Shown: positions 31,792 through 40,085 of the stretch, piece by piece | How the letters are laid out: each line of letters starts with the position of its first letter | Position numbering within the stretch: position 1 is the first letter of the stretch | NCBI GenBank assembly: GCA_012719035.1 | Contig: JAAYBD010000042.1 | Span: 20,520-84,519 of the forward strand | DNA from: Clostridiales bacterium | GTDB lineage: Bacteria; Bacillota; Clostridia; Oscillospirales; Oscillospiraceae | DNA: 64,000 bases | Reading direction: 5' to 3' | Notes under the pieces: model-generated | The model's database searches: none | What the model was told of the DNA's origin: nothing | The model's input: the letters and a program-made list of their open reading frames with translations, nothing else | Program-made: the position numbers and the translations under genes

Positions 31792-32517
31792 GTGCCGCGA
31801 TATGCGTATGATCTGCATATCCATAGCTGCCTTTCGCCGTGCGGCGATGAGCTTATGACCCCTCCGAACATAGTAAACATGGCCTGCATAAAGGGACTTG
31901 ATATCATAGCTGTTACCGACCATAACAGTGCACTCAATGTTCGTGCGGTTATGCGTGCGGCGGAAGGGCTTCCTCTGACGGTGATCCCCGGAATTGAAGT
32001 GACAAGTGCCGAGGAAATACACGTGGTATGCCTGTTTCCCGATGCAGACAGCGCGGAGGAGGCAGGAGCGGAGCTGGAACGCCATATGATGCCGGTTCAA
32101 AATCGGCCTGAATTTTTTGGAGAACAGGTAATAATGGATGAAAACGAAGTGGTGACCGGTCATTTTCCGCTGCTGCTTCCAAACGCGCTGGATTTATCGA
32201 TTGATAAGCTGCCCCAGTTTATTGAACGCTTCGGCGGGATTTGCTATCCCGCTCACATCGACAGGCAGTCGAACAGCATTTTGTCAGTGTTCGGATTCCT
32301 TCCCGATATGCCTAAATTTTCTGCGCTGGAGATCCATGATCCGGAACGATTCTTCATGGACAAGGCTAACGGCAATTACAGCAAAAACCATATTATCATT
32401 ACTTCATCCGATGCACATCAGCTTACCGGCATTTCGGAACGCGAGCACTTTATTGAGCTTGACGCACCGACATTTTCCTCTTTGCGGAAAGCTCTGTGCT
32501 GCCGCATAGAGGGGTAA
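31792..32517 (+). CDS. PHP-domain metal-dependent phosphoesterase
   Basis: A 241-residue PHP protein. Metal-ligand motifs are present: YDLHIHSCLSPCGDELM at the N-terminus, AVTDHNSALN, IPGIEVTSAEEIHV, CYPAHIDR and SSDAHQLTGI. The GTG at 31792 is preferred because GGGGGG ends 6 bases before it; the ATG at 31786 touches that site. It is the last gene of the sensory module. PHP proteins hydrolyse phosphoesters (histidinol phosphate, nucleotides, RNA ends); here it may act on a signalling molecule or remain a passenger. Confidence 0.85.
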   Translation: MPRYAYDLHIHSCLSPCGDELMTPPNIVNMACIKGLDIIAVTDHNSALNVRAVMRAAEGLPLTVIPGIEVTSAEEIHVVCLFPDADSAEEAGAELERHMMPVQNRPEFFGEQVIMDENEVVTGHFPLLLPNALDLSIDKLPQFIERFGGICYPAHIDRQSNSILSVFGFLPDMPKFSALEIHDPERFFMDKANGNYSKNHIIITSSDAHQLTGISEREHFIELDAPTFSSLRKALCCRIEG

Positions 32518-32857
32518 CAGCCTGAATAGACGCGTACATTTAAAATGACCGCATGAGTCGAATTTTGAAGAGCTTTGGCTCTTTGTTATAATATTAACGT
32601 GCAAATCGTATTCTACAACAAAAAGACCCTATTGTCAAAGTAAGTTGAATAATGAAAAACTGAAGATTGTCAAATTTGTAACAACGGATAAAAACAATAG
32701 GCATGTATTATATAAAAATAACATGTTGCATAAAAAAGACGGGCGGCATACATGCATTTTTGCATTTATAAATGGATAAGACTTCCATGCTCTTGATAAG
32801 TATGAATTAACAGCACGCTGACATGAAAGATAAAAGCGGTGATATGAGGTGGGTAAA
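32518..32857. other. Intergenic region of 340 bases
   Basis: AT-rich, no supported gene. A small hairpin AAGAGC-TTTG-GCTCTT (32568-32583) followed by TGTTAT may be a weak terminator of the PHP operon. The following 250 bases include several T/A-rich stretches and hold no clear promoter; the ribosome site of the next gene (GAGGTGGG) is at 32846-32853. Confidence 0.4.
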
Positions 32858-33559
32858 GTGAAAATTGCATTGATAAATGGACAGGATCACAAGGGCTCAA
32901 CATATCATATCGGCAGGATGCTGGCAGAAAAAATGACGGATACGGATAATATTACTGAAGTTTTTCTCCCCAGAGATATGCCGAAGTTTTGCTGCGGCTG
33001 CGCAAAATGCATAACGGAGAATGAAAAGCTTTGTCCGCACCGCTCTTATCTTGAACCCATAACGGAAACTATGGATTCTGCTGATGTGCTGATTTTTACA
33101 ACGCCGGTATATGTGTTTCACGCGACAGGGTCCATGAAGGCTTTTCTGGATCACTATGCCTACCGCTGGATGGTTCACCGTCCGGAGGAAAAAATGTTCT
33201 CCAAACAGGCTGTGTGCATATCGACTGCTGCAGGTGCGGGAATGAAATCGGCCTGCAGGGATATAAAGGACAGCTTGTTTTTCTGGGGTGTAGCAAAAAT
33301 CTATCGCTACGGTGTCGCCGTTGCGGCTGTTTCGTGGGACGAGGTATCAGAAAAGAAAAAGATAAAAATAGAAAAGAAGCTAAATAAACTTTCTAAAGCC
33401 ATATTAAAAAGAGATGGAAATGTTAATACCCCGCTAAAAACGAAGCTTGTTTTTTATATTATGAGGATAGTATATCGGCATCCATGGAATCCTGCGGACG
33501 GTGATTACTGGCAGGCGAAAGGCTGGATCGGCTCAGCAAGACCATGGAAAAGCCTATAA
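32858..33559 (+). CDS. NADPH-dependent FMN reductase / flavodoxin-fold oxidoreductase
   Basis: A 233-residue flavodoxin-like protein. The FMN phosphate loop is INGQDHKGSTYHIGRML (about 5-21); FCCGCAKCI is the cysteine motif common in iron-sulfur flavoprotein relatives; TTPVYVFHATGSMKAFLDHYAY is the second flavin loop. The C-terminal 60 residues are basic and helical, ending with DYWQAKGWIG. The GTG at 32858 is chosen because AGGTGGG lies just upstream; an in-frame GTG at 32849 overlaps it. It is monocistronic. The substrate (quinone, nitro compound or flavin) is unknown. Confidence 0.87.
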   Translation: MKIALINGQDHKGSTYHIGRMLAEKMTDTDNITEVFLPRDMPKFCCGCAKCITENEKLCPHRSYLEPITETMDSADVLIFTTPVYVFHATGSMKAFLDHYAYRWMVHRPEEKMFSKQAVCISTAAGAGMKSACRDIKDSLFFWGVAKIYRYGVAVAAVSWDEVSEKKKIKIEKKLNKLSKAILKRDGNVNTPLKTKLVFYIMRIVYRHPWNPADGDYWQAKGWIGSARPWKSL

Positions 33560-33566
33560 AACATAT

Positions 33567-33613
33567 GCAAAGAGTCCGGTAAACCCTAAAGTTTACCGGA
33601 CTCTTTGCCTTAA
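33567..33613. terminator. Strong terminator after the FMN reductase gene
   Basis: An 18-base perfect stem: the arm beginning GCAAAGAGTCC (33567-33584) pairs with the arm ending GGACTCTTTGC (33591-33608). Likely bidirectional, also closing the leftward sigma/anti-sigma operon that ends at 33695. Confidence 0.88.
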
Positions 33614-33694
33614 GAAGAATAACATTGCCCCTTGTCGATCCTTCTTCTGTCTGATAGTTGGGAAGATGAGTTATATGTAAAATGAGGAGACGAA

Positions 33695-34999
33695 TTATTT
33701 CTGGATCTGTGAACCAACCCAGTTCTTCAGACCTCCTGTTACGGAATCAAAGGAATAGGAATATTCTAAATCTCCCGATTTGAAGTTTACTTGAGATTCG
33801 GAATTTGCTTCATTCGTACCGAGATTGACGTTTACATCGCGTGCATAAGAGGCATCGGTTCCGGACATATCAATAGCCTTTTTTATTAAATCCTCAGCAG
33901 CAGCTTTTGCCGCCTCGGCACTTTGTCCATCGGGGGAAGGAACAGGAGTGTTTCCCACGGGGGAGTTATCTGTTCCTATACCGTTCTCAACCGCCGATTT
34001 AAGCGTGTTTACCCCTCGCTTCAGTATCTCGCCGGTTTCGGCATCGACACCGTAATAAAACTCGGAATTTTCCGTGGTCATTTTCACATTATAGACAAGC
34101 TTGCCGTTCTCATAATCCATCTGCGATTCCACTTTTGCCGCACCATCTATGGAGAGCTTGGCATGTGCCTCTGCATTGGAGGCAGCCATATCGGCCCCAA
34201 TATATTTTTTGTCGCTGGGCGTTCCCATCATGGTGAGCCCTTCAAGCTGTCCTATCCACTTTTTAGCTATCAGGCTAAGATCATTGACATTGAGCTTTGA
34301 AAGCTCTTCCAGAGAAAGCGAAGGATCCTTTTCGATGATGCTCTTTATAAGATTTGCCTTACCCTCGGAAATTCCAAGCTCCCCGGCAAGCTGCTTGAGC
34401 GTTTCATCGTTTTTACCTTTCATACCAAGGATAGCGCCGTCGATACCATTTTCGCTAAGAGCCTTGTTTACGGTTTCTGTCAGACGTTTTTCAAGATCCT
34501 CTGTTTTTTCAGAGTCGTCATTTATAACGGATACGAGTATGGAGTTTGCAAGCTCACTGACGTAGCCTTCTTCCACCAAGGAATTTGCAAGCTCACTTGC
34601 CGCATCCTCAAGCTTCATTCCTTTCAGGTCCATGCCTTCGAGGATTTTCTTTCCGTCTTCGTTCAGAGCTATGGCATCAATTATCGATTCGGCCTTATTT
34701 GCGCTCAGCTCGATGCTGGGGTTGACATCCATCGTAACTACGGTGTCAACGGCATGGGCAAGATTGTATTGACCAATTCCAAAAGCTCCGCCGGCTACAA
34801 GAACCAGCGCCGCCGCAGTGGCGCATAAGGGTTTAATCCATTTTTTACTGTTTTCTGTCTTTCTTTTGCTTATCATTTCGTTCATCCCGATAATACTTCC
34901 TTTCCGTACTTCACAACGGGAGAGGATATTATCGAGGACGTCCGGTACCGAAGCTTCTACTGCATCTTTAAGTTTTCTTTCGATATCAAGATCAGTCAT
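33695..34999 (-). CDS. Membrane anti-sigma factor with RsgI-like middle domain and PepSY-like repeats
   Basis: A 434-residue predicted single-pass protein. The N-terminal cytoplasmic region (1-53) probably binds the sigma factor encoded upstream. One TM helix follows (WIKPLCATAAALVLVAGGAF, about 54-73), then the RsgI-type extracytoplasmic segment VDTVVTMDVNPSIELSANKA (about 85-104), a long helical region, and two PepSY-like segments (around 290-335 and 365-430, each with a beta hairpin after DYENGKLVYNVKM or VNFKSGDLEYSYS). A Pro/Ser-rich linker separates them. The start sits two bases from the sigma-gene stop with AAGGAGGGGAA overlapping it. It probably senses an envelope signal and releases the ECF sigma factor. 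Confidence 0.85.
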   Translation of the reverse strand: MTDLDIERKLKDAVEASVPDVLDNILSRCEVRKGSIIGMNEMISKRKTENSKKWIKPLCATAAALVLVAGGAFGIGQYNLAHAVDTVVTMDVNPSIELSANKAESIIDAIALNEDGKKILEGMDLKGMKLEDAASELANSLVEEGYVSELANSILVSVINDDSEKTEDLEKRLTETVNKALSENGIDGAILGMKGKNDETLKQLAGELGISEGKANLIKSIIEKDPSLSLEELSKLNVNDLSLIAKKWIGQLEGLTMMGTPSDKKYIGADMAASNAEAHAKLSIDGAAKVESQMDYENGKLVYNVKMTTENSEFYYGVDAETGEILKRGVNTLKSAVENGIGTDNSPVGNTPVPSPDGQSAEAAKAAAEDLIKKAIDMSGTDASYARDVNVNLGTNEANSESQVNFKSGDLEYSYSFDSVTGGLKNWVGSQIQK

Positions 35000-35000
35000 A

Positions 35001-35567
35001 TCATTTCCCCTCCTTCAAGGTGTTTTTCAGCTTTTTGAGAGATCTGCTGTACTTGGAAAGAACGGTTGAAAGAGGCAGGGACATCAAATCCGCGATTTCT
35101 TTATGCTTAAGACCGGATACGGCATAGAGCATTACTATCTGCCGTTCCTCTTCTGTCAGCGTTTTCATCGCCGCGCTGAGCACGATTCTATCATCGGAAC
35201 TAACAGACGGACTGTCTGCCTGAAAAAGCAGCCATTCATCCTCTGGAATATCCGCGGATTTGCCGCGTTCGCGCAGTCTGCTTGTCGCGAGGTTCTTAGT
35301 GATGGTCAGAATCCATGCCATTGGTTTTCCCATCGGACTGTAGCTTTCAGCCGATGACCAAAGCTTTAGATATGTATCCTGCAAAACGTCCTCTGCGTCA
35401 CTCACGTTCTTTAAAATGGACAGGGCAAAGCCATAAACAGCCGTTTTCGTTTCACCGTAAAGCTCTGCCAGGGAGTTTTTATCACCGGCGGCTATTTGGG
35501 CGATGTGTTTTTCAATCGGCAGCTTAGCAGTCTTGACATTTTGTTTGGTAGACGTCGTTCCAATCAT
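35001..35567 (-). CDS. ECF-type RNA polymerase sigma factor
   Basis: A 188-residue sigma-70 family protein of the ECF class. Region 2 (about 30-95) includes DAEDVLQDTYLKLW and PMAWILTITKNLATSRLRER; region 4 (about 130-185) has LTEEERQIVMLYAVSGLKHKEIADLM and LPLSTVLSKYSRSLKKLK. The N-terminus has a 20-residue basic extension before the usual start of region 2. The GAGG ribosome site is in AGGAGGCAAATGAT upstream of the ATG. It is co-transcribed with the anti-sigma gene. The upstream 200 bases presumably hold an autoregulated promoter; I could not identify the box with confidence. Confidence 0.92.
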   Translation of the reverse strand: MIGTTSTKQNVKTAKLPIEKHIAQIAAGDKNSLAELYGETKTAVYGFALSILKNVSDAEDVLQDTYLKLWSSAESYSPMGKPMAWILTITKNLATSRLRERGKSADIPEDEWLLFQADSPSVSSDDRIVLSAAMKTLTEEERQIVMLYAVSGLKHKEIADLMSLPLSTVLSKYSRSLKKLKNTLKEGK

Positions 35568-35852
35568 ATTATCATTTGCCTCCTGTCATTGTATTAACGT
35601 GCGGGGATGTCATTTTATTGCAGCAAGGACGTAAAAAATACAAAAAAGTATTTATGTGGCATAATACCGCAAATCGGGTGCAATGAACGGGCTGAAGCTT
35701 AATATAAAGATAATAACCAATTTATTACAATAAATCAAGAAAGAAAAGCAGACAGCAAATAAAAATGTATAAGTATATGGCACCGCTCAATGAAGCAAAC
35801 TGCTTCGGTTTCGGGAAATGGTTTTCTTTCGTATATTTACTATTTATGTTAC
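35568..35852. other. Intergenic region upstream of the sigma gene
   Basis: About 285 AT-rich bases between the divergent sigma-factor gene and the lysine-riboswitch promoter. A small perfect hairpin (GAAGCA-AAC-TGCTTC, about 35795-35810) is the only structure noticed. No gene is supported. Confidence 0.4.
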
Positions 35853-35880
35853 TTGACAATGTCTTTTTGTGTGATAAACT
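35853..35880 (+). promoter_or_regulatory. Promoter of the lysine-riboswitch ABC operon
   Basis: TTGACA (35853-35858) and TAAACT (35875-35880, preceded by TGTGA) with a 16-base spacer. The transcript would begin around 35887 and enter the lysine riboswitch. Confidence 0.75.
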
Positions 35881-35921
35881 TAAATTAAGTGAATAAATTT
35901 TATTTTGGTTTTTGTCAAAAA

Positions 35922-36079
35922 AATGATGGAGGCGCGAGGATCATCAGTAGTTGGCGGCATATAAACAGTGCCGCAGATGAAAGGGGTCATTGCCGAAGTA
36001 TTGGACGCACCTTGTGCGAACGATGCTGGGCTGCGGGAGAATATGTCGCAGACTGTCACGAAAGTGGAGTGCTATCATT
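35922..36079 (+). promoter_or_regulatory. Lysine riboswitch (L box)
   Basis: The conserved parts of the lysine aptamer occur in order: GGAGGCGCGA (35928-35937), AGTA after the kink-turn region, AAAGGGGTCATTGCCGAAGT (35980-35999), GCTGGGCTGCGGGAG (36024-36038) and GACTGTCACGAAAGTGGAGT (36051-36070), followed by GCTATC. P1 is formed by AATGAT (35922-35927) and ATCATT (36074-36079). The expression platform is the terminator at 36134-36173. This places the following ABC importer under lysine repression. Confidence 0.9.
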
Positions 36080-36133
36080 GGTTAAAAGCGGATAAGTCTG
36101 CTTTGTATACATTTATATATCTTTTATGTATGG

Positions 36134-36173
36134 CCATGAGTTCTTCATTTTGTGAAGCATTCATGGTTTTTTT
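36134..36173 (+). terminator. Riboswitch-controlled terminator
   Basis: Arms CCATGAGTTCTTCA (36134-36147) and TGAAGCATTCATGG (36153-36166) pair with one wobble and one mismatch, followed by seven T residues. It ends 39 bases before the ABC binding-protein start, as expected for transcription-terminating L boxes. Confidence 0.88.
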
Positions 36174-36212
36174 GTTTAAAAAAACACAACACTGATGAGG
36201 AAGGATTTTATT

Positions 36213-37100
36213 ATGAAGAAAATTACTGCACTGCTGTTTGCGCTGACTATGTTAGCCGCTCTTTGCGCGTGCTCATCCGGTACACCGGATGCAAGTCCGT
36301 CAGCGGACGCATCTGCATCTCCCGTCAATCTGGGCTCGGGGGTTGAAGACGGAGTTCTTACCGTTGCTATGGAGTGTGCATATGCACCCTACAACTGGAC
36401 TCAATCGGATGACTCCAACGGCGCTGTCCCTATCAAAGACTCTAACCAATATGCAAACGGTTACGATGTTATGATGGCAAAGAAGCTCTGTGAAGCCAAC
36501 GGCTGGGAGCTTGAGATTGTCCGTCTTGAATGGGGCTCTCTCGTTCCTGCTGTCCAGACAGGACAGGTGGATGCCGTTATTGCCGGACAGTCTATGAAGC
36601 CCGAGCGGATGGAGGATGTTGACTTTGCCGGTCCTTATCTCTACGCGACCATTGTTTGCCTGACTTTAAAGGACAGTAAGTTCGCCAATGCTAAAGGACT
36701 CTCCGACCTCGTCGGAGGCACCTGCACCAGTCAGCTCGGCACTATTTGGTATGATGATTGCCTGCCTCAGATCAAAGGAGCAAAAATCCAGCCCGCTCAG
36801 GATGATGCGCCAGCTATGCTGATGGCTCTTGAGACTGGCACTGTAGATTTTATCTGTACCGACATACCTACCGCTAAGGGCGCGGTACTTGCCTATCCTG
36901 ATATGGTCATGCTGGACTTTGCAAACAACGGAGATGATTTCAAGGTTTCAGATGGCTTAGTGAATATCGGTGTCTCTGTCCGAAAAGGCAACACCGAACT
37001 GAAGAATGCGCTGGATAAGGTGCTCAGTACTATGACAGAGGACGATTTCAACAAGATGTTGGATGAGGCGGTTGCCATCCAACCCATGACCAAAGACTAA
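36213..37100 (+). CDS. Amino-acid ABC transporter substrate-binding lipoprotein, probably lysine-specific
   Basis: A 295-residue lipoprotein with a short signal peptide and lipobox-like ALCAC (Cys about 21). The polar-amino-acid (SBP_bac_3) fold is shown by LTVAMECAYAPYNWTQ, a segment near YANGYDVMMAKKLCEANG, and GQVDAVIAGQSMKPERMEDVDFAGPY, which includes the arginine that binds the ligand carboxylate. The ATG at 36213 follows AGGAAGGA; an ATG at 36195 overlaps that site. The lysine riboswitch in its leader makes lysine the likely ligand. Confidence 0.9.
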   Translation: MKKITALLFALTMLAALCACSSGTPDASPSADASASPVNLGSGVEDGVLTVAMECAYAPYNWTQSDDSNGAVPIKDSNQYANGYDVMMAKKLCEANGWELEIVRLEWGSLVPAVQTGQVDAVIAGQSMKPERMEDVDFAGPYLYATIVCLTLKDSKFANAKGLSDLVGGTCTSQLGTIWYDDCLPQIKGAKIQPAQDDAPAMLMALETGTVDFICTDIPTAKGAVLAYPDMVMLDFANNGDDFKVSDGLVNIGVSVRKGNTELKNALDKVLSTMTEDDFNKMLDEAVAIQPMTKD

Positions 37101-37158
37101 AAATAACGGGCGGGCATAAAGGCCCGCCTGAATAAATTTCCGAAGGGAGTGGAGCCAT

Positions 37159-38064
37159 ATGAATAAAATGGCCCAACTCGGTAGCGATATTGTCAAACTT
37201 TGGGGAGATTACGGCAACGCCTATCTCAGCGGTATTTGGAGCACAATATCTCTGGCCGTTATCTGTACCGCAGTGGGGTGTATCATAGGTCTTCTATGCG
37301 GTATTCTCCAGACGATACCTTGTGCTAAAACTGATAATATCATTAAACGTTTTTTTCTCGGTCTGCTTCGAGTGATAATTAGAATTTATGTAGAAGTTTT
37401 CCGCGGTACTCCGATGATACTTCAGGCCGTGTTTATTTACTTTGCGCTGCCGTACTTTTCCGATAACACGCTACGCTTCGACAGCGTATGGCTGGCAGCT
37501 TTCACGGTCGTGTCCATTAACACGGGTGCATACATGGCAGAGTCAGTGCGCGGCGGCATACTCTCCATTGATGTCGGACAGACCGAGGGGGCCAAAGCTA
37601 TAGGTATGACACATTTCAAGACCATGCTTTATGTCATACTGCCGCAGGCACTGAGAAATATTATGCCTCAGATCGGAAACAATCTTATAATCAACATTAA
37701 GGACACTTCAGTCTTGTTTATTATCGGATACACGGAGTTCTTCGCCGTGCACAAGGCGGCTGTGGGCGCTACATTTAAGTATTTCCCCTCCGCTACGATC
37801 GAGATGGCAGGATATCTTATACTGACTATTGTATGCTCTGTCATCCTGCGCTATATCGAACGACGCATGGATGGAACAGACAGTTACAGCCTTGTTCAGG
37901 CAGACCAGCTCACTCTCGCAGCCGGAACATATACCTATCCCGCTAAGACAGGCGGACGCGATTATGAGGCAATCAAAAATGCTGAACAATTGGAGGCTGG
38001 TAAGCGGGCTGGAATCAGAGATGTTGGAAACCTTAACCTTGATAAAAACGAGAGGGGGCGTTAG
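37159..38064 (+). CDS. Amino-acid ABC transporter permease with a C-terminal extension
   Basis: A 301-residue His/Glu/Gln/Arg-type permease. Membrane helices run to about residue 238, with [19 protein letters not shown] and [24 protein letters not shown] (the EAA loop) clearly recognisable. After [11 protein letters not shown] the protein continues for about 62 residues (for example [20 protein letters not shown]), rich in polar and charged residues and beyond the usual family end. The next gene begins one base after the stop, and its ribosome site lies inside this tail. Confidence 0.9.
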   Translation: MNKMAQLGSDIVKLWGDYGNAYLSGIWSTISLAVICTAVGCIIGLLCGILQTIPCAKTDNIIKRFFLGLLRVIIRIYVEVFRGTPMILQAVFIYFALPYFSDNTLRFDSVWLAAFTVVSINTGAYMAESVRGGILSIDVGQTEGAKAIGMTHFKTMLYVILPQALRNIMPQIGNNLIINIKDTSVLFIIGYTEFFAVHKAAVGATFKYFPSATIEMAGYLILTIVCSVILRYIERRMDGTDSYSLVQADQLTLAAGTYTYPAKTGGRDYEAIKNAEQLEAGKRAGIRDVGNLNLDKNERGR

Positions 38065-38065
38065 T

Positions 38066-38806
38066 ATGGATGAAACTATTTTACAGATCAGCCACCTTTC
38101 TAAGCTTTTTGGCAAAAACGTCGTACTTCGTGACATAGACTTCACTGTGAAAAAAGGCGATGTAACAAGCATCATCGGGTCCTCCGGCTCCGGAAAATCG
38201 ACACTTCTGCGCTGCATCAATCTGTTGGAGCAGCCGACGTCAGGTCATATCCTGTACCACGGCAAGGACATAAGCTCTAAGGGATTCAACATACCTGCCT
38301 ATCGAGCAAAGGTCGGCATGGTGTTCCAGAGCTTCAATCTGTTTTCAAATCACACCGTTCTGGACAACTGCATGATAGGTCAGAGGAAAGTTCTGAAGAA
38401 GGACCGTATTACCGCCGAAAAGACGGCGAAATACTATCTGGAAAAGGTCGGCATGCTTCCATATATCAACGCAAAGCCGCGCCAGATTTCGGGCGGACAG
38501 AAGCAGCGCGTTGCCATAGCAAGGGCGCTTGCTATGGAACCCGAAATTCTGCTTTTTGACGAGCCCACGAGCGCGCTTGACCCCCAGATGGTAGGCGAGG
38601 TGCTTGATGTTATGAAAACACTGGTCAAAGAGGGGCTTACAATGATAGTCGTCACTCACGAAATGGCTTTTGCGCGGGACGTTTCGAGTCGTGCGGTGTT
38701 TATGAAGGATGGCATTATCTGCGAAGAGGGAACGCCGGAGCAAATTTTTGTAAATCCCAGCAAGCAGGATACTAAAGAGTTCCTGTCAAGGTTTTTTGAC
38801 AGATAG
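38066..38806 (+). CDS. Amino-acid ABC transporter ATPase
   Basis: A 246-residue GlnQ/HisP-type ATPase: Walker [14 protein letters not shown] (about 38-50), Q-loop [19 protein letters not shown], signature [17 protein letters not shown], Walker [16 protein letters not shown] and H-loop [12 protein letters not shown]. The ATG at 38066 is chosen because GAGGGGGCG precedes it; a much longer open frame extends left to 37829 inside the permease gene and is not real. It is the last gene of the lysine-regulated operon. Confidence 0.93.
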   Translation: MDETILQISHLSKLFGKNVVLRDIDFTVKKGDVTSIIGSSGSGKSTLLRCINLLEQPTSGHILYHGKDISSKGFNIPAYRAKVGMVFQSFNLFSNHTVLDNCMIGQRKVLKKDRITAEKTAKYYLEKVGMLPYINAKPRQISGGQKQRVAIARALAMEPEILLFDEPTSALDPQMVGEVLDVMKTLVKEGLTMIVVTHEMAFARDVSSRAVFMKDGIICEEGTPEQIFVNPSKQDTKEFLSRFFDR

Positions 38807-38850
38807 AGAAGATATTCACGGTGTTTCTGACCTTGGAATATAAGAATTGA

Positions 38851-38892
38851 AAAGCGGGGCTTTAAGATGAATGTCTTAAAGCCCCGCTTTTT
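38851..38892 (+). terminator. Terminator of the lysine importer operon
   Basis: A 17-base perfect stem: the arm beginning AAAGCGGGGC (38851-38867) pairs with the arm ending GCCCCGCTTT (38874-38890), then TT. Confidence 0.93.
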
Positions 38893-38989
38893 ATTATATG
38901 AGGACACAGTGATTATGTATGGCAAAAAGCATGGAATTACAGCGTGATATATGAAATAGAGGTTTTAGCTCATCGGATGCTCACATAAC

Positions 38990-39802
38990 TTATTTGACCT
39001 GCCAGTACATGGCAACGATCGTGGTGTGCGTGGTTTCATGCACGATGCCGTCTTCGGCGATGCTTTCGAGATGCAGGCGTATCGCGCTTTTATCTTTTTC
39101 GGACAGTTCGTGGGTAGAGGATATGCGCAGGGTGTATTCCTCCACAGCTTTTTCAAGAGGCATATCGCTTTTCCACACCTGATTTTCATACTCGATCTTC
39201 GGGCAATAACCTTTAAGCCACAAAAGGTCAAAGGCATATGCCACTGCTTCGTCAAGAGACTTTGTGTCCCGATCGGCGCCGACGAGTTTGTTCAGCTCGT
39301 CCAGAACGGAATTTGTCCGCCTTGTCGGCTTAACCATAAGCACCCAGTTGCGGCTTGCTTCGGAAAGCTTCAAAAAGGTTTCTGCGGAAACAACGGCGGG
39401 AGTCATATGCGCGAGTACAAGATCAAACTTTCCTTTCCAATCCTTTTCCTCAAGACTTATTGTATGCCAGTTATCTACGCTAAAATGTACTTTTGATCCG
39501 ATTTTTTCCTGCTGTTTTTGGGCTTCTTCTATCATTCTTGGTGAAAAATCTGTTCCTGTGACATCTGCACCGGCGGCATCAAGCGCAAATGAAAATCTCC
39601 CCCCGCCGCAGCCGACATCAAGCACTTTGCAGCTCTCTCCGATCATTCCTTCCTGCTTTATCAGGCGCATACCCATGCTGCTCTCTGCTGTTGGCAGCTC
39701 TCTTGCCGAGTATTTCTCCGCGTTTCCGTTCCACCACTCGACCCCCGCTTTCGCGTTTCTCGTGTTCGGTTTCCACAGATCCATTATCATTTTAATATCC
39801 AT
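38990..39802 (-). CDS. Class I SAM-dependent methyltransferase
   Basis: A 270-residue methyltransferase. The SAM motif I is VLDVGCGGGRFSFALDAAGAD (around 60-80), followed by the acidic motif VTGTDFSPRMIEEA and the motif IV-like DLVLAHMTPAV. The N-terminal segment WWNGNAEKYSARELP is typical of a methyltransferase subfamily found next to metal or cobalamin-type ABC importers in clostridia. The substrate is unknown. It is divergent from the importer at 40312 with 509 bases between them. AAAAGGAG precedes the start. Confidence 0.87.
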   Translation of the reverse strand: MDIKMIMDLWKPNTRNAKAGVEWWNGNAEKYSARELPTAESSMGMRLIKQEGMIGESCKVLDVGCGGGRFSFALDAAGADVTGTDFSPRMIEEAQKQQEKIGSKVHFSVDNWHTISLEEKDWKGKFDLVLAHMTPAVVSAETFLKLSEASRNWVLMVKPTRRTNSVLDELNKLVGADRDTKSLDEAVAYAFDLLWLKGYCPKIEYENQVWKSDMPLEKAVEEYTLRISSTHELSEKDKSAIRLHLESIAEDGIVHETTHTTIVAMYWQVK

Positions 39803-40020
39803 AGTAAGCTCCTTTTAAAAATTATCCCATTACTTCTCAGCTTAGCATTTGTATTGAGAGCCGGCAAGCCCGGCAGGGGGATATACAGTGATTATAACAG
39901 GCTCCTTTTTACAATGAGTATCTTCATAGACTGTTAACACCTTTTTACGTATATCGGCGAGTTTTGTAGTATTTTTACAAATTAAATACGATAAAAATAG
40001 AGGGTTTTTACGTCACTTCC
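39803..40020. other. Intergenic region upstream of the methyltransferase
   Basis: About 218 bases with T/A-rich stretches. A GC hairpin GCCGG-CAAG-CCCGGC-like element (around 39860-39875) is the only structure noticed. It presumably contains the methyltransferase promoter on the minus strand. No gene is supported. Confidence 0.35.
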
Positions 40021-40064
40021 TTACCCCCTGGGGGGCTTGCCGTTAATAGCGGCTATGATAAAAT
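40021..40064 (+). promoter_or_regulatory. Candidate promoter with C5-T-G6 palindrome
   Basis: CCCCCTGGGGGG (40024-40035) lies directly before TTGCCG (40037-40042) and TAAAAT (40059-40064, 16-base spacer). C/G-tract palindromes of this kind are typical operators of CsoR/FrmR/RcnR-type metal sensors, but no such regulator is encoded in the window. The promoter drives the leader and the ABC importer. Confidence 0.45.
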
Positions 40065-40085
40065 ATTATTTAAGAGTTTTTGAGA

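Noticed and set aside
32592..35602. TATTAACGTGC at 32592-32602 and 35592-35602, considered as a shared ECF promoter element
   Set aside because: An 11-base match occurring twice in 64 kb is expected by chance, and the positions do not fit promoters of both neighbouring genes.
35889..36195. Two short plus-strand frames (35889-36095 and 35968-36195)
   Set aside because: Both lie inside the lysine riboswitch and its terminator and have no ribosome sites.
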